From positions 1-64,000 of the forward strand of contig WFNP01000030.1 in assembly GCA_015488535.1 (NCBI GenBank): a stretch of 64,000 nt of DNA, in the 5' to 3' direction. The notes under the pieces are model-generated. The model saw only the letters and a program-made list of their open reading frames with translations, made no database searches and had not been told where the DNA came from. The position numbers and the translations under genes were made by a program. Below, piece after piece: positions 9,567 to 18,700 of the stretch; the stretch's first letter is position 1; each line of letters opens with the position of its first letter. Source of the DNA: Nitratifractor sp. (GTDB lineage Bacteria; Campylobacterota; Campylobacteria; Campylobacterales; Sulfurovaceae).

Positions 9567-11633
9567 ATGCCTTTGTCTTCTTTGAATGAGGAGCAGTATG
9601 CTGCTGCTACTGCTCCTGCCGGTCATAATCTCGTAATAGCAAGTGCAGGGACCGGTAAAACTTCTACGATAGTAGGCAGAATTGCTCATCTACTACGCAG
9701 TGATGTAGCTCCTGAAAATATACTCTTACTTACTTTTACCAACAAAGCCGCAGGTGAGATGATAGCAAGGCTTGGCAACTATTTTCCCAATAACTATATC
9801 AGCAGAATAGAAGCAGGCACTTTTCATGCAGTATCTTACCGATGGCTTAGAAAAAACAGACCTGATTTGACACTCAAACAGCCTGGTGAATTGAAAACAC
9901 TCTTTAGAGGGATATACGAGAGAAGAAATTTCAGCAGAATGAATGTCGAGACAGAACCGTTTGCGGCAAATTACCTGTATGATTTGTATAATCTGTATCA
10001 AAATGCCTCTTTGGATAGTTTTGATGAGTGGTTGTTACAAAAATATCCGGAGCAAGAGATATTGATTGATGCATATATCGATATATGTCAAGAGTATGAA
10101 GCTACAAAAGATGAATTTGGATTTATGTCGTTTAATGATTTATTGTTAAATACCAAGAAGTATATAGATGATATGGATATCTCTTTTCGTGAGATACTAG
10201 TAGATGAGTATCAAGATACCAATACGCTTCAAGGCTCTCTTATTGATACTATGAAATCTCAATCTCTGTTTTGTGTGGGAGATTATGACCAGAGTATCTA
10301 TGCATTTAACGGTGCAAATATCGAAAATATAAACACATTTACAAAAAGATATCCGGATGCCAAAGTATATACACTCAAGATAAACTATCGCTCATACTAT
10401 CCTATACTCTCTCTTGCAAACAGAGTGATAGAGAGAAACCCCAGAATATATCCCAAAAGGCTGGAAGTAGGCAGGAAAGGTGAAGGTGAAGCTCCAAGGC
10501 TCTTGCAGTATAAAGAGTTGTTTGAGCAGTATCAATCCATAGCCCACCGTATCAAAGAGTCATACAGAGATTATGAAGATGTGGCGGTAATATTTCGTAA
10601 CAATGCCAGTGCTGATGGTATAGAAGCCAGTTTGAGAGAGCTTGGGGTGCCTTGTCGCAGGAAAGGTGGCACAAGCTTTTTTGAATCAAAAGAGGTAAAG
10701 TTTCTTTTAGATGTGATGGCATTTTTGATAAATCCAAAAGATATGATGGCATTTATTCATATCTATGAGTATGCAAACGGTGTAGGCGTAGCACTGGCTC
10801 AGGAGATATTCAAACTCTTTGTCCATTTTGGTGACGGTAATGCCATGAGAGGTATATTAAATCCTGTAGTTTATGATTTGCCACTTCCTAAAAGGATTAC
10901 AAGTTATCAGCTTGGTCTGTTTGATGATGACCCGGATTTTGCACCTTCGGGCAGATTTGATGCTATGGGATTGGAAAAGAGAATTAGTGAGCATCCTTTG
11001 CTGAAACACCCAAAAATGACTCAAGATGCTGTGCGGTTTTTTGCTGATACCGTAGCACTGTATTCATCTTTGGACAAAGATAGAAGACCGAGTTATCTTT
11101 TGAGACAGATAATATCATCAAAACTATACTCCAGAATTGTAGATATGCTCTCAAAACAGAGAGCAAAAAACAGAAGCGGAGAGATAGATGATGATAAAAA
11201 GGAGTTGGCAAAAGAGCGGATACTAAGAAAAGCACGACTTTTGCTTGATTTGTCTATGAATTACACAGAGACTGACAGATTTTTAAATGCTATGATACTT
11301 GGTGGAGGAGAGTTGAGTGAAGGTAGCGGAGTCAATCTATTGACAGTGCATGCATCAAAAGGATTGGAGTTTGCAGATGTATATGTAATAGATTTGATGG
11401 ATGGCAGATTTCCAAACAGAAAATTGATGAGTAGAAACGGAGGGGATATTGAAGAGGAGAGAAGACTCTTTTATGTAGCTGTTACGAGAGCAAAAGATAG
11501 ACTCTATCTATCTTATGCCAAATATGACAGAGTAAAAAAGAGTGATTTTAAGCCTTCGCCGTTTTTATATGAGGCAAATCTGTTGAAATCTGAAGCTTGT
11601 GATATAATTTCGCAAAATGAGGAAAAAGGATAA
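9567..11633 (+). CDS. UvrD/Rep-type superfamily 1 ATP-dependent DNA helicase
   Basis: [93 protein letters not shown]. Confidence 0.95.
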   Translation: MPLSSLNEEQYAAATAPAGHNLVIASAGTGKTSTIVGRIAHLLRSDVAPENILLLTFTNKAAGEMIARLGNYFPNNYISRIEAGTFHAVSYRWLRKNRPDLTLKQPGELKTLFRGIYERRNFSRMNVETEPFAANYLYDLYNLYQNASLDSFDEWLLQKYPEQEILIDAYIDICQEYEATKDEFGFMSFNDLLLNTKKYIDDMDISFREILVDEYQDTNTLQGSLIDTMKSQSLFCVGDYDQSIYAFNGANIENINTFTKRYPDAKVYTLKINYRSYYPILSLANRVIERNPRIYPKRLEVGRKGEGEAPRLLQYKELFEQYQSIAHRIKESYRDYEDVAVIFRNNASADGIEASLRELGVPCRRKGGTSFFESKEVKFLLDVMAFLINPKDMMAFIHIYEYANGVGVALAQEIFKLFVHFGDGNAMRGILNPVVYDLPLPKRITSYQLGLFDDDPDFAPSGRFDAMGLEKRISEHPLLKHPKMTQDAVRFFADTVALYSSLDKDRRPSYLLRQIISSKLYSRIVDMLSKQRAKNRSGEIDDDKKELAKERILRKARLLLDLSMNYTETDRFLNAMILGGGELSEGSGVNLLTVHASKGLEFADVYVIDLMDGRFPNRKLMSRNGGDIEEERRLFYVAVTRAKDRLYLSYAKYDRVKKSDFKPSPFLYEANLLKSEACDIISQNEEKG

Positions 11634-11637
11634 TAGT

Positions 11638-11841
11638 ATGAGTAACAAAAAGATAGAGCATTTGGAAAGAATCAAAGATGCTATAAAAAATTCTGATTTG
11701 AGTGAAGAGCAAAAGAGCAACTCTTTTAAACATATAGAAGAGTGGTATGAAGAGGATAAAGCTTTTGGCACTCTGTATGAAAAACTTTCAGAGATATCTC
11801 CCAAAATTGAATCTATACTAAATGAACTGGGATTGATATAG
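11638..11841 (+). CDS. Small hypothetical helical protein
   Basis: ORF follows helicase; in-frame ATG at 11638 (MSNKKIEHLERIKDAI...). Confidence 0.55.
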   Translation: MSNKKIEHLERIKDAIKNSDLSEEQKSNSFKHIEEWYEEDKAFGTLYEKLSEISPKIESILNELGLI

Positions 11842-11845
11842 ATAT

Positions 11846-12406
11846 ATGGATAAGCAAAGGCTTCGCTCTCTGGCTGAAAGGCTCAAAGAGATAGAAAATG
11901 AGATTGACAATGAGTTAAAAAAAGGTGCTGATGAAACAAAAAAGCGTCTTTTATGTGATTTTAGTGCCGAAAAAGTTTCTCTTATTGAGTATATCTCAGG
12001 AGCAAAGCCGTTTCATGTATTGACAGCACCTGTAATATACTCCATGATAATCCCTGCTGTCATTATGGATATATTTGTAACAGTATATCAGGCGGTATGT
12101 TTTCCTGCATACGGCATAGATAGAGTCAAAAGAGATGATTATATCATTATAGACAGACATAAGCTACCTTATCTAAATATACTCCAGAAATTAAATTGTA
12201 TATATTGTGGATATTTTAACGGTCTTATAGGATATGTCAGAGAGATATCTTCAAGAACAGAGCAGTATTGGTGTCCTATCCGGCACTCAAAACTCCCAAA
12301 AGGGGTGCATGAGAGGTATCTAAACTTTATCGAATACGGAGATGGAAAAGATATCAAAGAAGAGATAAAAAGATTGCGTAAAATGATATCTGACAGAGTA
12401 AAATGA
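11846..12406 (+). CDS. Conserved hypothetical protein with Cys motif NCIYCGYFNGLIGYVREISSRTEQYWCPIRHS
   Basis: 186-aa ORF, overlapping downstream kinase start; distinctive CxxC...C motif. Confidence 0.7.
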   Translation: MDKQRLRSLAERLKEIENEIDNELKKGADETKKRLLCDFSAEKVSLIEYISGAKPFHVLTAPVIYSMIIPAVIMDIFVTVYQAVCFPAYGIDRVKRDDYIIIDRHKLPYLNILQKLNCIYCGYFNGLIGYVREISSRTEQYWCPIRHSKLPKGVHERYLNFIEYGDGKDIKEEIKRLRKMISDRVK

Positions 12407-13245
12407 TGAACAGATTGGCCGTTGATTTGGGCGGAACCAATTTTCGATACAAAATTTATGGCAAAGACAATATAGAAGACTCTCTTAAAAAGAGTGATAT
12501 TGATATCTTGGAGATATTTGATACTATATTTGAAAAGTATCCCAATATTGAAGGTATAGGTGTATCTTTTGCCGGATTTATAAATAATGGGAAGATAACA
12601 GAGTCTCCAAATATAGACAAAAACGAAAGAGATATCATATCCCAACTCTGCAATCGTTATAATATTCCTGTATTTATAGAAAATGACCTTAATTGTGCCG
12701 CACTTGCCGAGTCTGATTATTATGAGAGTGGTTATCTTATAGCTCTATATTCAGGCACAGGTATTGGTGCCGGTATCATAGACAGTGGCAGATTACTGAA
12801 AGGCAAAAACGGTTTTGCAGGTGAGATAGGTCATATTCCATATAAAAAAGCTTCCTTTAGATGTGGGTGTGGCAGATATGACTGTATTGAAAATTGGGCT
12901 TCCGGCAGAGCTTTGATAAAGTGGTCTGAGATGATAAAATGCAAAGAGCCTCTGTTAAAGAAGCTTTATTATTGTGAAAACAAGTTGTGCAATAATATAG
13001 CCCAGGCATATATAGATGCACTCTCTTATGCATGTGGGACACTTATTACACTGTATAATCCTGAAGTATTGGTATTGGGTGGAGGTGTGATAGATACCAA
13101 TCATTGGATTTTGCCTCTGATAGAAAAGAGATTGAAAGAGCATACACTAAGTGTATCTCTAAAAGAGTGCAGGGTGGAAATAAGCAAATTGGAAAATGCC
13201 TCTTTGAGAGGAGCCAAACTCCTTTTGGATTCTTCATTAATCTGA
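12403..13245 (+). CDS. ROK-family sugar kinase (glucokinase-like)
   Basis: AVDLGGTNFRYKIYG, IENDLNCAALAESDYY, YSGTGIGAGIID, GFAGEIGHIPY, CGCGRYDCIENWASGRAL. Confidence 0.85.
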   Translation: MMNRLAVDLGGTNFRYKIYGKDNIEDSLKKSDIDILEIFDTIFEKYPNIEGIGVSFAGFINNGKITESPNIDKNERDIISQLCNRYNIPVFIENDLNCAALAESDYYESGYLIALYSGTGIGAGIIDSGRLLKGKNGFAGEIGHIPYKKASFRCGCGRYDCIENWASGRALIKWSEMIKCKEPLLKKLYYCENKLCNNIAQAYIDALSYACGTLITLYNPEVLVLGGGVIDTNHWILPLIEKRLKEHTLSVSLKECRVEISKLENASLRGAKLLLDSSLI

Positions 13246-13252
13246 TAATCGC

Positions 13253-13258
13253 TATAAT
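13253..13258 (+). promoter_or_regulatory. Putative -10 element (TATAAT) upstream of glgA
   Basis: TATAAT about 40 nt upstream of the glgA ATG. Confidence 0.35.
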
Positions 13259-13296
13259 AGAGATAATAAGAATTTATTTATCAAAAGGTTGAGAAA

Positions 13297-14814
13297 ATGA
13301 AGATACTCTTTACAGCATCAGAAGTGGTGCCATTTGCCAAAACAGGAGGATTGGCAGATGTAGCTGGTGCATTGCCAAAAGCATTGGAGAGATTAGGGCA
13401 TGAAGTAATCGTAGTTATGCCAAGATACTACTCTATAAACAGAGACAATTTGGAGCATATTCCAGGTCCTCTCGGGGTGAGTATGGGACCTATGGGTGAA
13501 TTGTGGGCAGGTGTTTACAGCACTACACTGCCAGATAGTAATGTCAGAGTATATTTTATAGATTATGAAGCATTTTACGGCAGATCAGGATTATACACTG
13601 ATGAAAATGGTTTTAGTTATCCGGATAATGATAACAGGTTTATCTTTTTGAGCAAAGCAGCATTTCAATTATGTAAAAAACTTGATTTTCAACCAGATAT
13701 TATCCACTCGCACGATTGGCATACTGCTCCTCAACCTTTGTTGAGAAATACCAGATATCTCAATGATGAGTTTTTTATAAACAGTGCAACGGTATTGACT
13801 ATACATAATCTACAACATCAGGGGCAGTTTTACAAAGGTGCAATGGATGTGATGGAAGTAGGTTGGGAGCATTTTAATCCTTATGAGATAGAGGTGTATG
13901 ATGGTGTCAATTTCCTAAAAGGCGGGATAGCTCATTGTGATGCTCTCACTACAGTCAGCAGGAAATATGCCCAAGAGATTCAAACCCCAGAGTTTGGATT
14001 TGGCTTACAAGAGCATATAAAAGCACACTCTCATAAACTCAGAGGTATATTAAACGGTATAGATTATGATGAATGGTCACCGGATAAAGATAAATATATA
14101 GTCAAAAATTATGATATCAATAATTTAGAGGGCAAAAAGGAGTGCAAAAGAGATTTGCAAAAGATTTTTGATTTGCCAATAGATGAGAGTAAACCTGTTA
14201 TAGGATTTGTAGGCAGATTTGCAGAGCAAAAAGGCATAGGGTTGATTGCTCAGGCGATGGAAGGGTTATTGAATCTTGGGACTCAAATTGTAATGCTAGG
14301 CACTGGTGAAAAGTGGGCAGAGGGCTTTTTTGCTGATATAGCACACAAATATCCTGACAGATTTGCAGTATATGTAGGATACTCCAATGAGTTGGCTCAC
14401 AAGATAGAAGCAGGTAGTGATATGTTTTTGATGCCTTCACTATTTGAGCCTTGTGGTCTCAATCAGATATACTCTCTCAGATATGGCACACTTCCTATCG
14501 TCAGAGCTACAGGAGGATTGGATGATACTATAGAAAATTATCATCCGATGAGTGATAAAGACAGATACAGACTCTATTCTGACAATAGAGCTGACAATAC
14601 TATCTGCGTAATAGGGACAGGATTTAAATTTTATGAAGCTTCAGCCGATGCTTTGTATCATACAGTCAAATGGGCGATAGATACTTGGTATGAGCAGAAA
14701 AATGATTTTAGGGCTATGCAGATAAATGCTATGAATAAGAGATTTGATTGGGAAAAATCAGCAAAAGAGTATATAGAAGTCTATGAAGATGCTATAGCCA
14801 GGCGTAGAGATTGA
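13297..14814 (+). CDS. glgA: Glycogen synthase
   Basis: MKILFTASEVVPFAKTGGLADVAGALPKAL; HSHDWHTA; SRFEPCGLNQIYSLRYGT-type motif (PSLFEPCGLNQIYSLRYGTLPIVRATGGLDDT). Confidence 0.97.
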   Translation: MKILFTASEVVPFAKTGGLADVAGALPKALERLGHEVIVVMPRYYSINRDNLEHIPGPLGVSMGPMGELWAGVYSTTLPDSNVRVYFIDYEAFYGRSGLYTDENGFSYPDNDNRFIFLSKAAFQLCKKLDFQPDIIHSHDWHTAPQPLLRNTRYLNDEFFINSATVLTIHNLQHQGQFYKGAMDVMEVGWEHFNPYEIEVYDGVNFLKGGIAHCDALTTVSRKYAQEIQTPEFGFGLQEHIKAHSHKLRGILNGIDYDEWSPDKDKYIVKNYDINNLEGKKECKRDLQKIFDLPIDESKPVIGFVGRFAEQKGIGLIAQAMEGLLNLGTQIVMLGTGEKWAEGFFADIAHKYPDRFAVYVGYSNELAHKIEAGSDMFLMPSLFEPCGLNQIYSLRYGTLPIVRATGGLDDTIENYHPMSDKDRYRLYSDNRADNTICVIGTGFKFYEASADALYHTVKWAIDTWYEQKNDFRAMQINAMNKRFDWEKSAKEYIEVYEDAIARRRD

Positions 14815-16745
14815 AAGGTTTGATTATGAAAAGTGTCAGATATGATATATCTTTGTGGGGAGAGACAGATACATACCTGTTCAAAGAAGGCACTCACGAG
14901 AGGCTTTATCAGATACTCGGAAGTAAAAAAATATACAGAGACGATATCACAGGTATATACTTTGCTGTATGGGCTCCAAATGCCAAAGATGTCAGTGTAG
15001 TAGGTGATTTCAATTCATATACAGCAGGATTACATCCCCTCAAACTAAGAGATGACGGCACAGGTGTATGGGAAGGTTTTATAGAGTCTTTGGGCGAAGG
15101 AGTAACATACAAATATCATATTACAGGATTTGATGATAGTGTCAGGCTCAAAAGCGACCCTTATGCCTTTTATAATGAGAAGCCACCCAAATCAGCCTCT
15201 GTCATATATGATATAGATACTTTTGTATGGAGTGATGATGAGTGGATAGAAAGAAGATATCAGAAACAGACTCATAAAGACCCCATAAATATATATGAAG
15301 TGCATCTTGGTTCATGGAAGAGAAAAGTAGAAGATGACAATCGTCCTTTGACATACAGAGAGTTGGCTGAAGATTTGGCTAAATATCTGCTGAAGATGAA
15401 TTATACTCATGTTGAGATTATGCCAATTACAGAGTATCCTTTTGACGGCTCGTGGGGGTATCAGGCTACAGGATATTTTGCCCCTACAGCCAGATATGGC
15501 ACACCTCATGAATTTATGCTGTTTGTAGATACGATGCACAGTTACGGAATAGGTGTGATTATGGATTGGGTGCCGTCTCACTTTGTCACAGACGGGCATG
15601 GATTATATCAATTTGACGGCACGGCACTCTATGAGCATCAAGATCCTCGAAAGGGTTATCATCCTGAGTGGAGCAGTGCTATATTTAATTATGGCAGAAA
15701 TGAGGTGAGAGCCTTTTTAGTCAGTAGTGCTATGTTTTGGTTTGACAAATATCATATAGACGGTATCAGAGTAGATGGTGTAGCATCTATGCTATATCTT
15801 GATTATGCCAGAAAAGATGGAGAGTGGATACCCAATAAGTTTGGCGGTAATGAAAATCTTGAAGCAATAGAGTTTTTGAAACAACTCAACAAATCGGTAT
15901 ATCGGGAAAACAGAGGTATAGTAATGATGGCAGAAGAGTCCACAGCCTTTCCTATGGTAAGCCGTCCTACATATATAGGTGGTTTGGGCTTTGGATACAA
16001 ATGGAATATGGGTTGGATGCATGATACATTAAAATATTTCAAACAAGACCCTATATATCGACAGCACTATCATCACCATTTGACATTTAGTTTTGTATAT
16101 ATGTTTAATGAAAACTATATATTGCCACTGAGTCATGATGAGGTAGTACATATGAAAGGCTCTCTTATCAATAAAATGCCCGGAGATGATGAAAAAAAAT
16201 TTGCCAATCTCCGATCACTGTTGGCGTTTATGATAGCTCATCCGGGTAAAAAGTTACTCTTTATGGGTGGAGAGTTTGGGCAGTGGAGTGAATGGGATTA
16301 TAAAAACAGTCTTGAGTGGCATCTGCTTGAAGAGGATAATCATAAAAAGTTGCAATATATGGTATCTCATATCAATGCGTTATACAGAGATGAAAAAGCT
16401 TTACACAGATATGATTGTGAGCCAAAGGGCTTTGAATGGATAGATGAGCTTGATTATCAGAGAAATATCATATCATTTGTCAGAAAAAGTGATAACATAG
16501 ATGATAATATTATTGTGATTTGCCATTTTGCAGATACTCAAATAGATAATTACAGAATTGGTGTGCCGTATAAGTGTGATTATATGGAGATATTCAATAC
16601 CCAATATATTGAATTTGGAGGTAATATAGAAAATAGATCAAGGATTTATAAATCGGAGTCTATAGAGTGCCATGGCAAAGAAGAGTCCATATTGATAGAT
16701 TTAGCTCCACTTTCGGTAGTTTTCTTAAAAAAATCTAAAAAGTAA
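14811..16745 (+). CDS. glgB: 1,4-alpha-glucan branching enzyme
   Basis: FAVWAPNAKDVSVVGDFN; YEVHLGSWKR; IMPITEYPFDGSWGYQATGYFAPTARYG; DGIRVDGVASMLYLDY; LPLSHDEVVH. Confidence 0.97.
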   Translation: MKGLIMKSVRYDISLWGETDTYLFKEGTHERLYQILGSKKIYRDDITGIYFAVWAPNAKDVSVVGDFNSYTAGLHPLKLRDDGTGVWEGFIESLGEGVTYKYHITGFDDSVRLKSDPYAFYNEKPPKSASVIYDIDTFVWSDDEWIERRYQKQTHKDPINIYEVHLGSWKRKVEDDNRPLTYRELAEDLAKYLLKMNYTHVEIMPITEYPFDGSWGYQATGYFAPTARYGTPHEFMLFVDTMHSYGIGVIMDWVPSHFVTDGHGLYQFDGTALYEHQDPRKGYHPEWSSAIFNYGRNEVRAFLVSSAMFWFDKYHIDGIRVDGVASMLYLDYARKDGEWIPNKFGGNENLEAIEFLKQLNKSVYRENRGIVMMAEESTAFPMVSRPTYIGGLGFGYKWNMGWMHDTLKYFKQDPIYRQHYHHHLTFSFVYMFNENYILPLSHDEVVHMKGSLINKMPGDDEKKFANLRSLLAFMIAHPGKKLLFMGGEFGQWSEWDYKNSLEWHLLEEDNHKKLQYMVSHINALYRDEKALHRYDCEPKGFEWIDELDYQRNIISFVRKSDNIDDNIIVICHFADTQIDNYRIGVPYKCDYMEIFNTQYIEFGGNIENRSRIYKSESIECHGKEESILIDLAPLSVVFLKKSKK

Positions 16746-16761
16746 TTAGTATAAAGTAGGT

Positions 16762-16782
16762 GGAGTGTGATTTACACACTCC
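16762..16782. terminator. Terminator hairpin GGAGTGTG-ATTTA-CACACTCC
   Basis: Perfect 8-bp stem between convergent glgB and rhodanese genes, followed by a T-rich run on +. Confidence 0.6.
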
Positions 16783-16788
16783 TTGTAA

Positions 16789-17181
16789 CTATTTTTCGGT
16801 ATGAGCTTTATGCACCTCAATCAAATCTTCGATAGATGTATCCATTACATATACATTACTGTATCCAAGCATCTCAAGATATCCCATTACACGGTTTGCA
16901 AACCAGCCTTTAAGACATGCTACTACTATCACATCAGATTTGTTTTTTGGTAACTCATCTACATAATTGTAAAATTCCGGATATGGCATATAGTAAGCAT
17001 TTGGAATATCAGCTTCTTGAGCATTTTCACCGCTTACTTTTGCAGGTGGTCTTACATCTAACAATACAGCTCCTGCATCTTTGAGTAACTCTCTTGTCTG
17101 ATGTAGAGTTACATGTCCTAGATTATCTTTCTCCAGGTTTGGAGTGATTACCTCTTTTAGTTTTTGTGAGACTGATTCCAT
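16789..17181 (-). CDS. Rhodanese-like domain protein
   Basis: AVLLDVRPPAKVSGENAQEADIPNAYYMP; catalytic-loop-like VVACLKGWFANRVMGYLEMLGYSNVYVMD. Confidence 0.8.
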   Translation of the reverse strand: MESVSQKLKEVITPNLEKDNLGHVTLHQTRELLKDAGAVLLDVRPPAKVSGENAQEADIPNAYYMPYPEFYNYVDELPKNKSDVIVVACLKGWFANRVMGYLEMLGYSNVYVMDTSIEDLIEVHKAHTEK

Positions 17182-17262
17182 CTTGACTCCTTCATATTTG
17201 ATTTGTTTTTATAATAATATCCACTTATATAAAACAGAAGTGCTAATTATGTAGCAAAATAC

Positions 17263-18498
17263 TCAAATTTCTTTTATATGCAAAGAGTGATAAATAACAT
17301 TAGCTTGTCTGTAACTGTTGCTACCACTGAAATATAATCCGGCTTTGAAATAAAATCTCTGTCTGTCATAGTCCAAATTTTGCCAATACTGCGGTATATT
17401 TATATTGATATTACTATTATTTACAGTAATATCCAATTTGTTACCATTAATTACAGATATCTTTGCTGATATAAATTCATCTTGTGGATAATTACCTAAA
17501 AAATACCACTCAGATACATCTCCACTGCTGTCTTCATTTTTTCTTACTACTGCCCACAAACTGTTTGGATGATTGTTTTTATCCTTTCTGTAAACAAGTC
17601 TTACAAAAGGTTTTGCACCATTGCTTTTGTGATGAAGTTGCATATAGGTAATCTCATCTGTATCTTTTGATACTTCAAGCTTTACATTGCCCTGTATAGA
17701 AACAGTATCAAAATCATCAAGTCCCCACTCCTGTGTTACTCTCAATTCCACTCTTTTTAGATTTTCATCATCATTGCTTGTAAAAACCATATCGCCATCA
17801 TCTGATATATAATAGTTAGATGAGTTATCTTTATCTACTGATATTACTCCTTCACCTACTTGCTGGGTCTGTAAAGTAGCATTTAAAATAGCATCATCAA
17901 AATTATTATCTGATGTATCCTTTTCTATCTCTTGCTTGATTTTAGTAACAGAAGTATCATCACTGCTAACTTCTGATATCACTTTTCTAGCCAACTCTAC
18001 ATCATTTAAACCTTTTTCGAGTGTAAAGTATTTGCCTACTTCCACTTTGTTTTTCAATACTTTTGCATCATCAGAATCATCACCGTTTGCTTTTGCACCA
18101 TTGATAATGGCAATTACAAATTTTTCTTTTGGGATATTTCCAGATGACAAATCCTTATACCAATAGTCCAATCCTGCACTGTCTGGCTCTCTGTTTAAGA
18201 CATTTTCATATACAGATGTGATGAAAGTTTTTAAATCTTTGTCTCCATACATATTTTCTGTCTCTGGCTGCATAAACATAGATTGAGCCACCATTTCAGG
18301 TGTCCAGTTATTGTTTGTCATCTCATTGAGCCAATAATCCAATCCTGCTTTGTCCGGGGCTCTGTTGAAGGTAGCTATATAAAGCTCAATCACCTGCTCC
18401 TCTTTTGTGCTGATATCACTGCCATTGCTATAAGCATACAGAGTGTTTGCTGAGAGTAAAAGTAGCATAAAAGCTATAACTGTTTTGAGTAATTTCAT
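17263..18498 (-). CDS. Secreted DUF4214 protein with C-terminal PL7 alginate-lyase-like domain
   Basis: Signal peptide; DUF4214-type LYIATFNRAPDKAGLDYW and VYENVLNREPDSAGLDYW; C-terminal PL7-like motif regions: RVELRVTQEW, MQLHHKSNGAKPFVRLVY, FYFKAGLYFSG. Confidence 0.7.
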   Translation of the reverse strand: MKLLKTVIAFMLLLLSANTLYAYSNGSDISTKEEQVIELYIATFNRAPDKAGLDYWLNEMTNNNWTPEMVAQSMFMQPETENMYGDKDLKTFITSVYENVLNREPDSAGLDYWYKDLSSGNIPKEKFVIAIINGAKANGDDSDDAKVLKNKVEVGKYFTLEKGLNDVELARKVISEVSSDDTSVTKIKQEIEKDTSDNNFDDAILNATLQTQQVGEGVISVDKDNSSNYYISDDGDMVFTSNDDENLKRVELRVTQEWGLDDFDTVSIQGNVKLEVSKDTDEITYMQLHHKSNGAKPFVRLVYRKDKNNHPNSLWAVVRKNEDSSGDVSEWYFLGNYPQDEFISAKISVINGNKLDITVNNSNININIPQYWQNLDYDRQRFYFKAGLYFSGSNSYRQANVIYHSLHIKEI

Positions 18499-18655
18499 TT
18501 TTTACCTTTGTGGGAATAATCTAGAAAGTGGTGTTTTAGCACCGTATTTTAAATGACATAAGTAAAAACAGGCTATATTTTAGTTTAGCCCTTCTTCGCA
18601 GATAAAACAATAATAAGAAGTTCATATGGAAAGTAGAGTTTCAATCCTGTATTTT

Positions 18656-18673
18656 GTGGGGCTCAAGCCCCAC
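18656..18673. repeat. Palindrome GTGGGGCT-CA-AGCCCCAC (dispersed element copy 1)
   Basis: Perfect 8-bp inverted repeat; same stem at 34210-34227. Confidence 0.7.
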
Positions 18674-18700
18674 CTCCAAAGCAAATTGTATTAAACAAAG

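Noticed and set aside
17936-18166. Plus-strand ORFs 17936-18166 and 19812-20114 that look like conserved paralogues
   Set aside because: They resemble each other only because they are antisense to the duplicated DUF4214 coding region.
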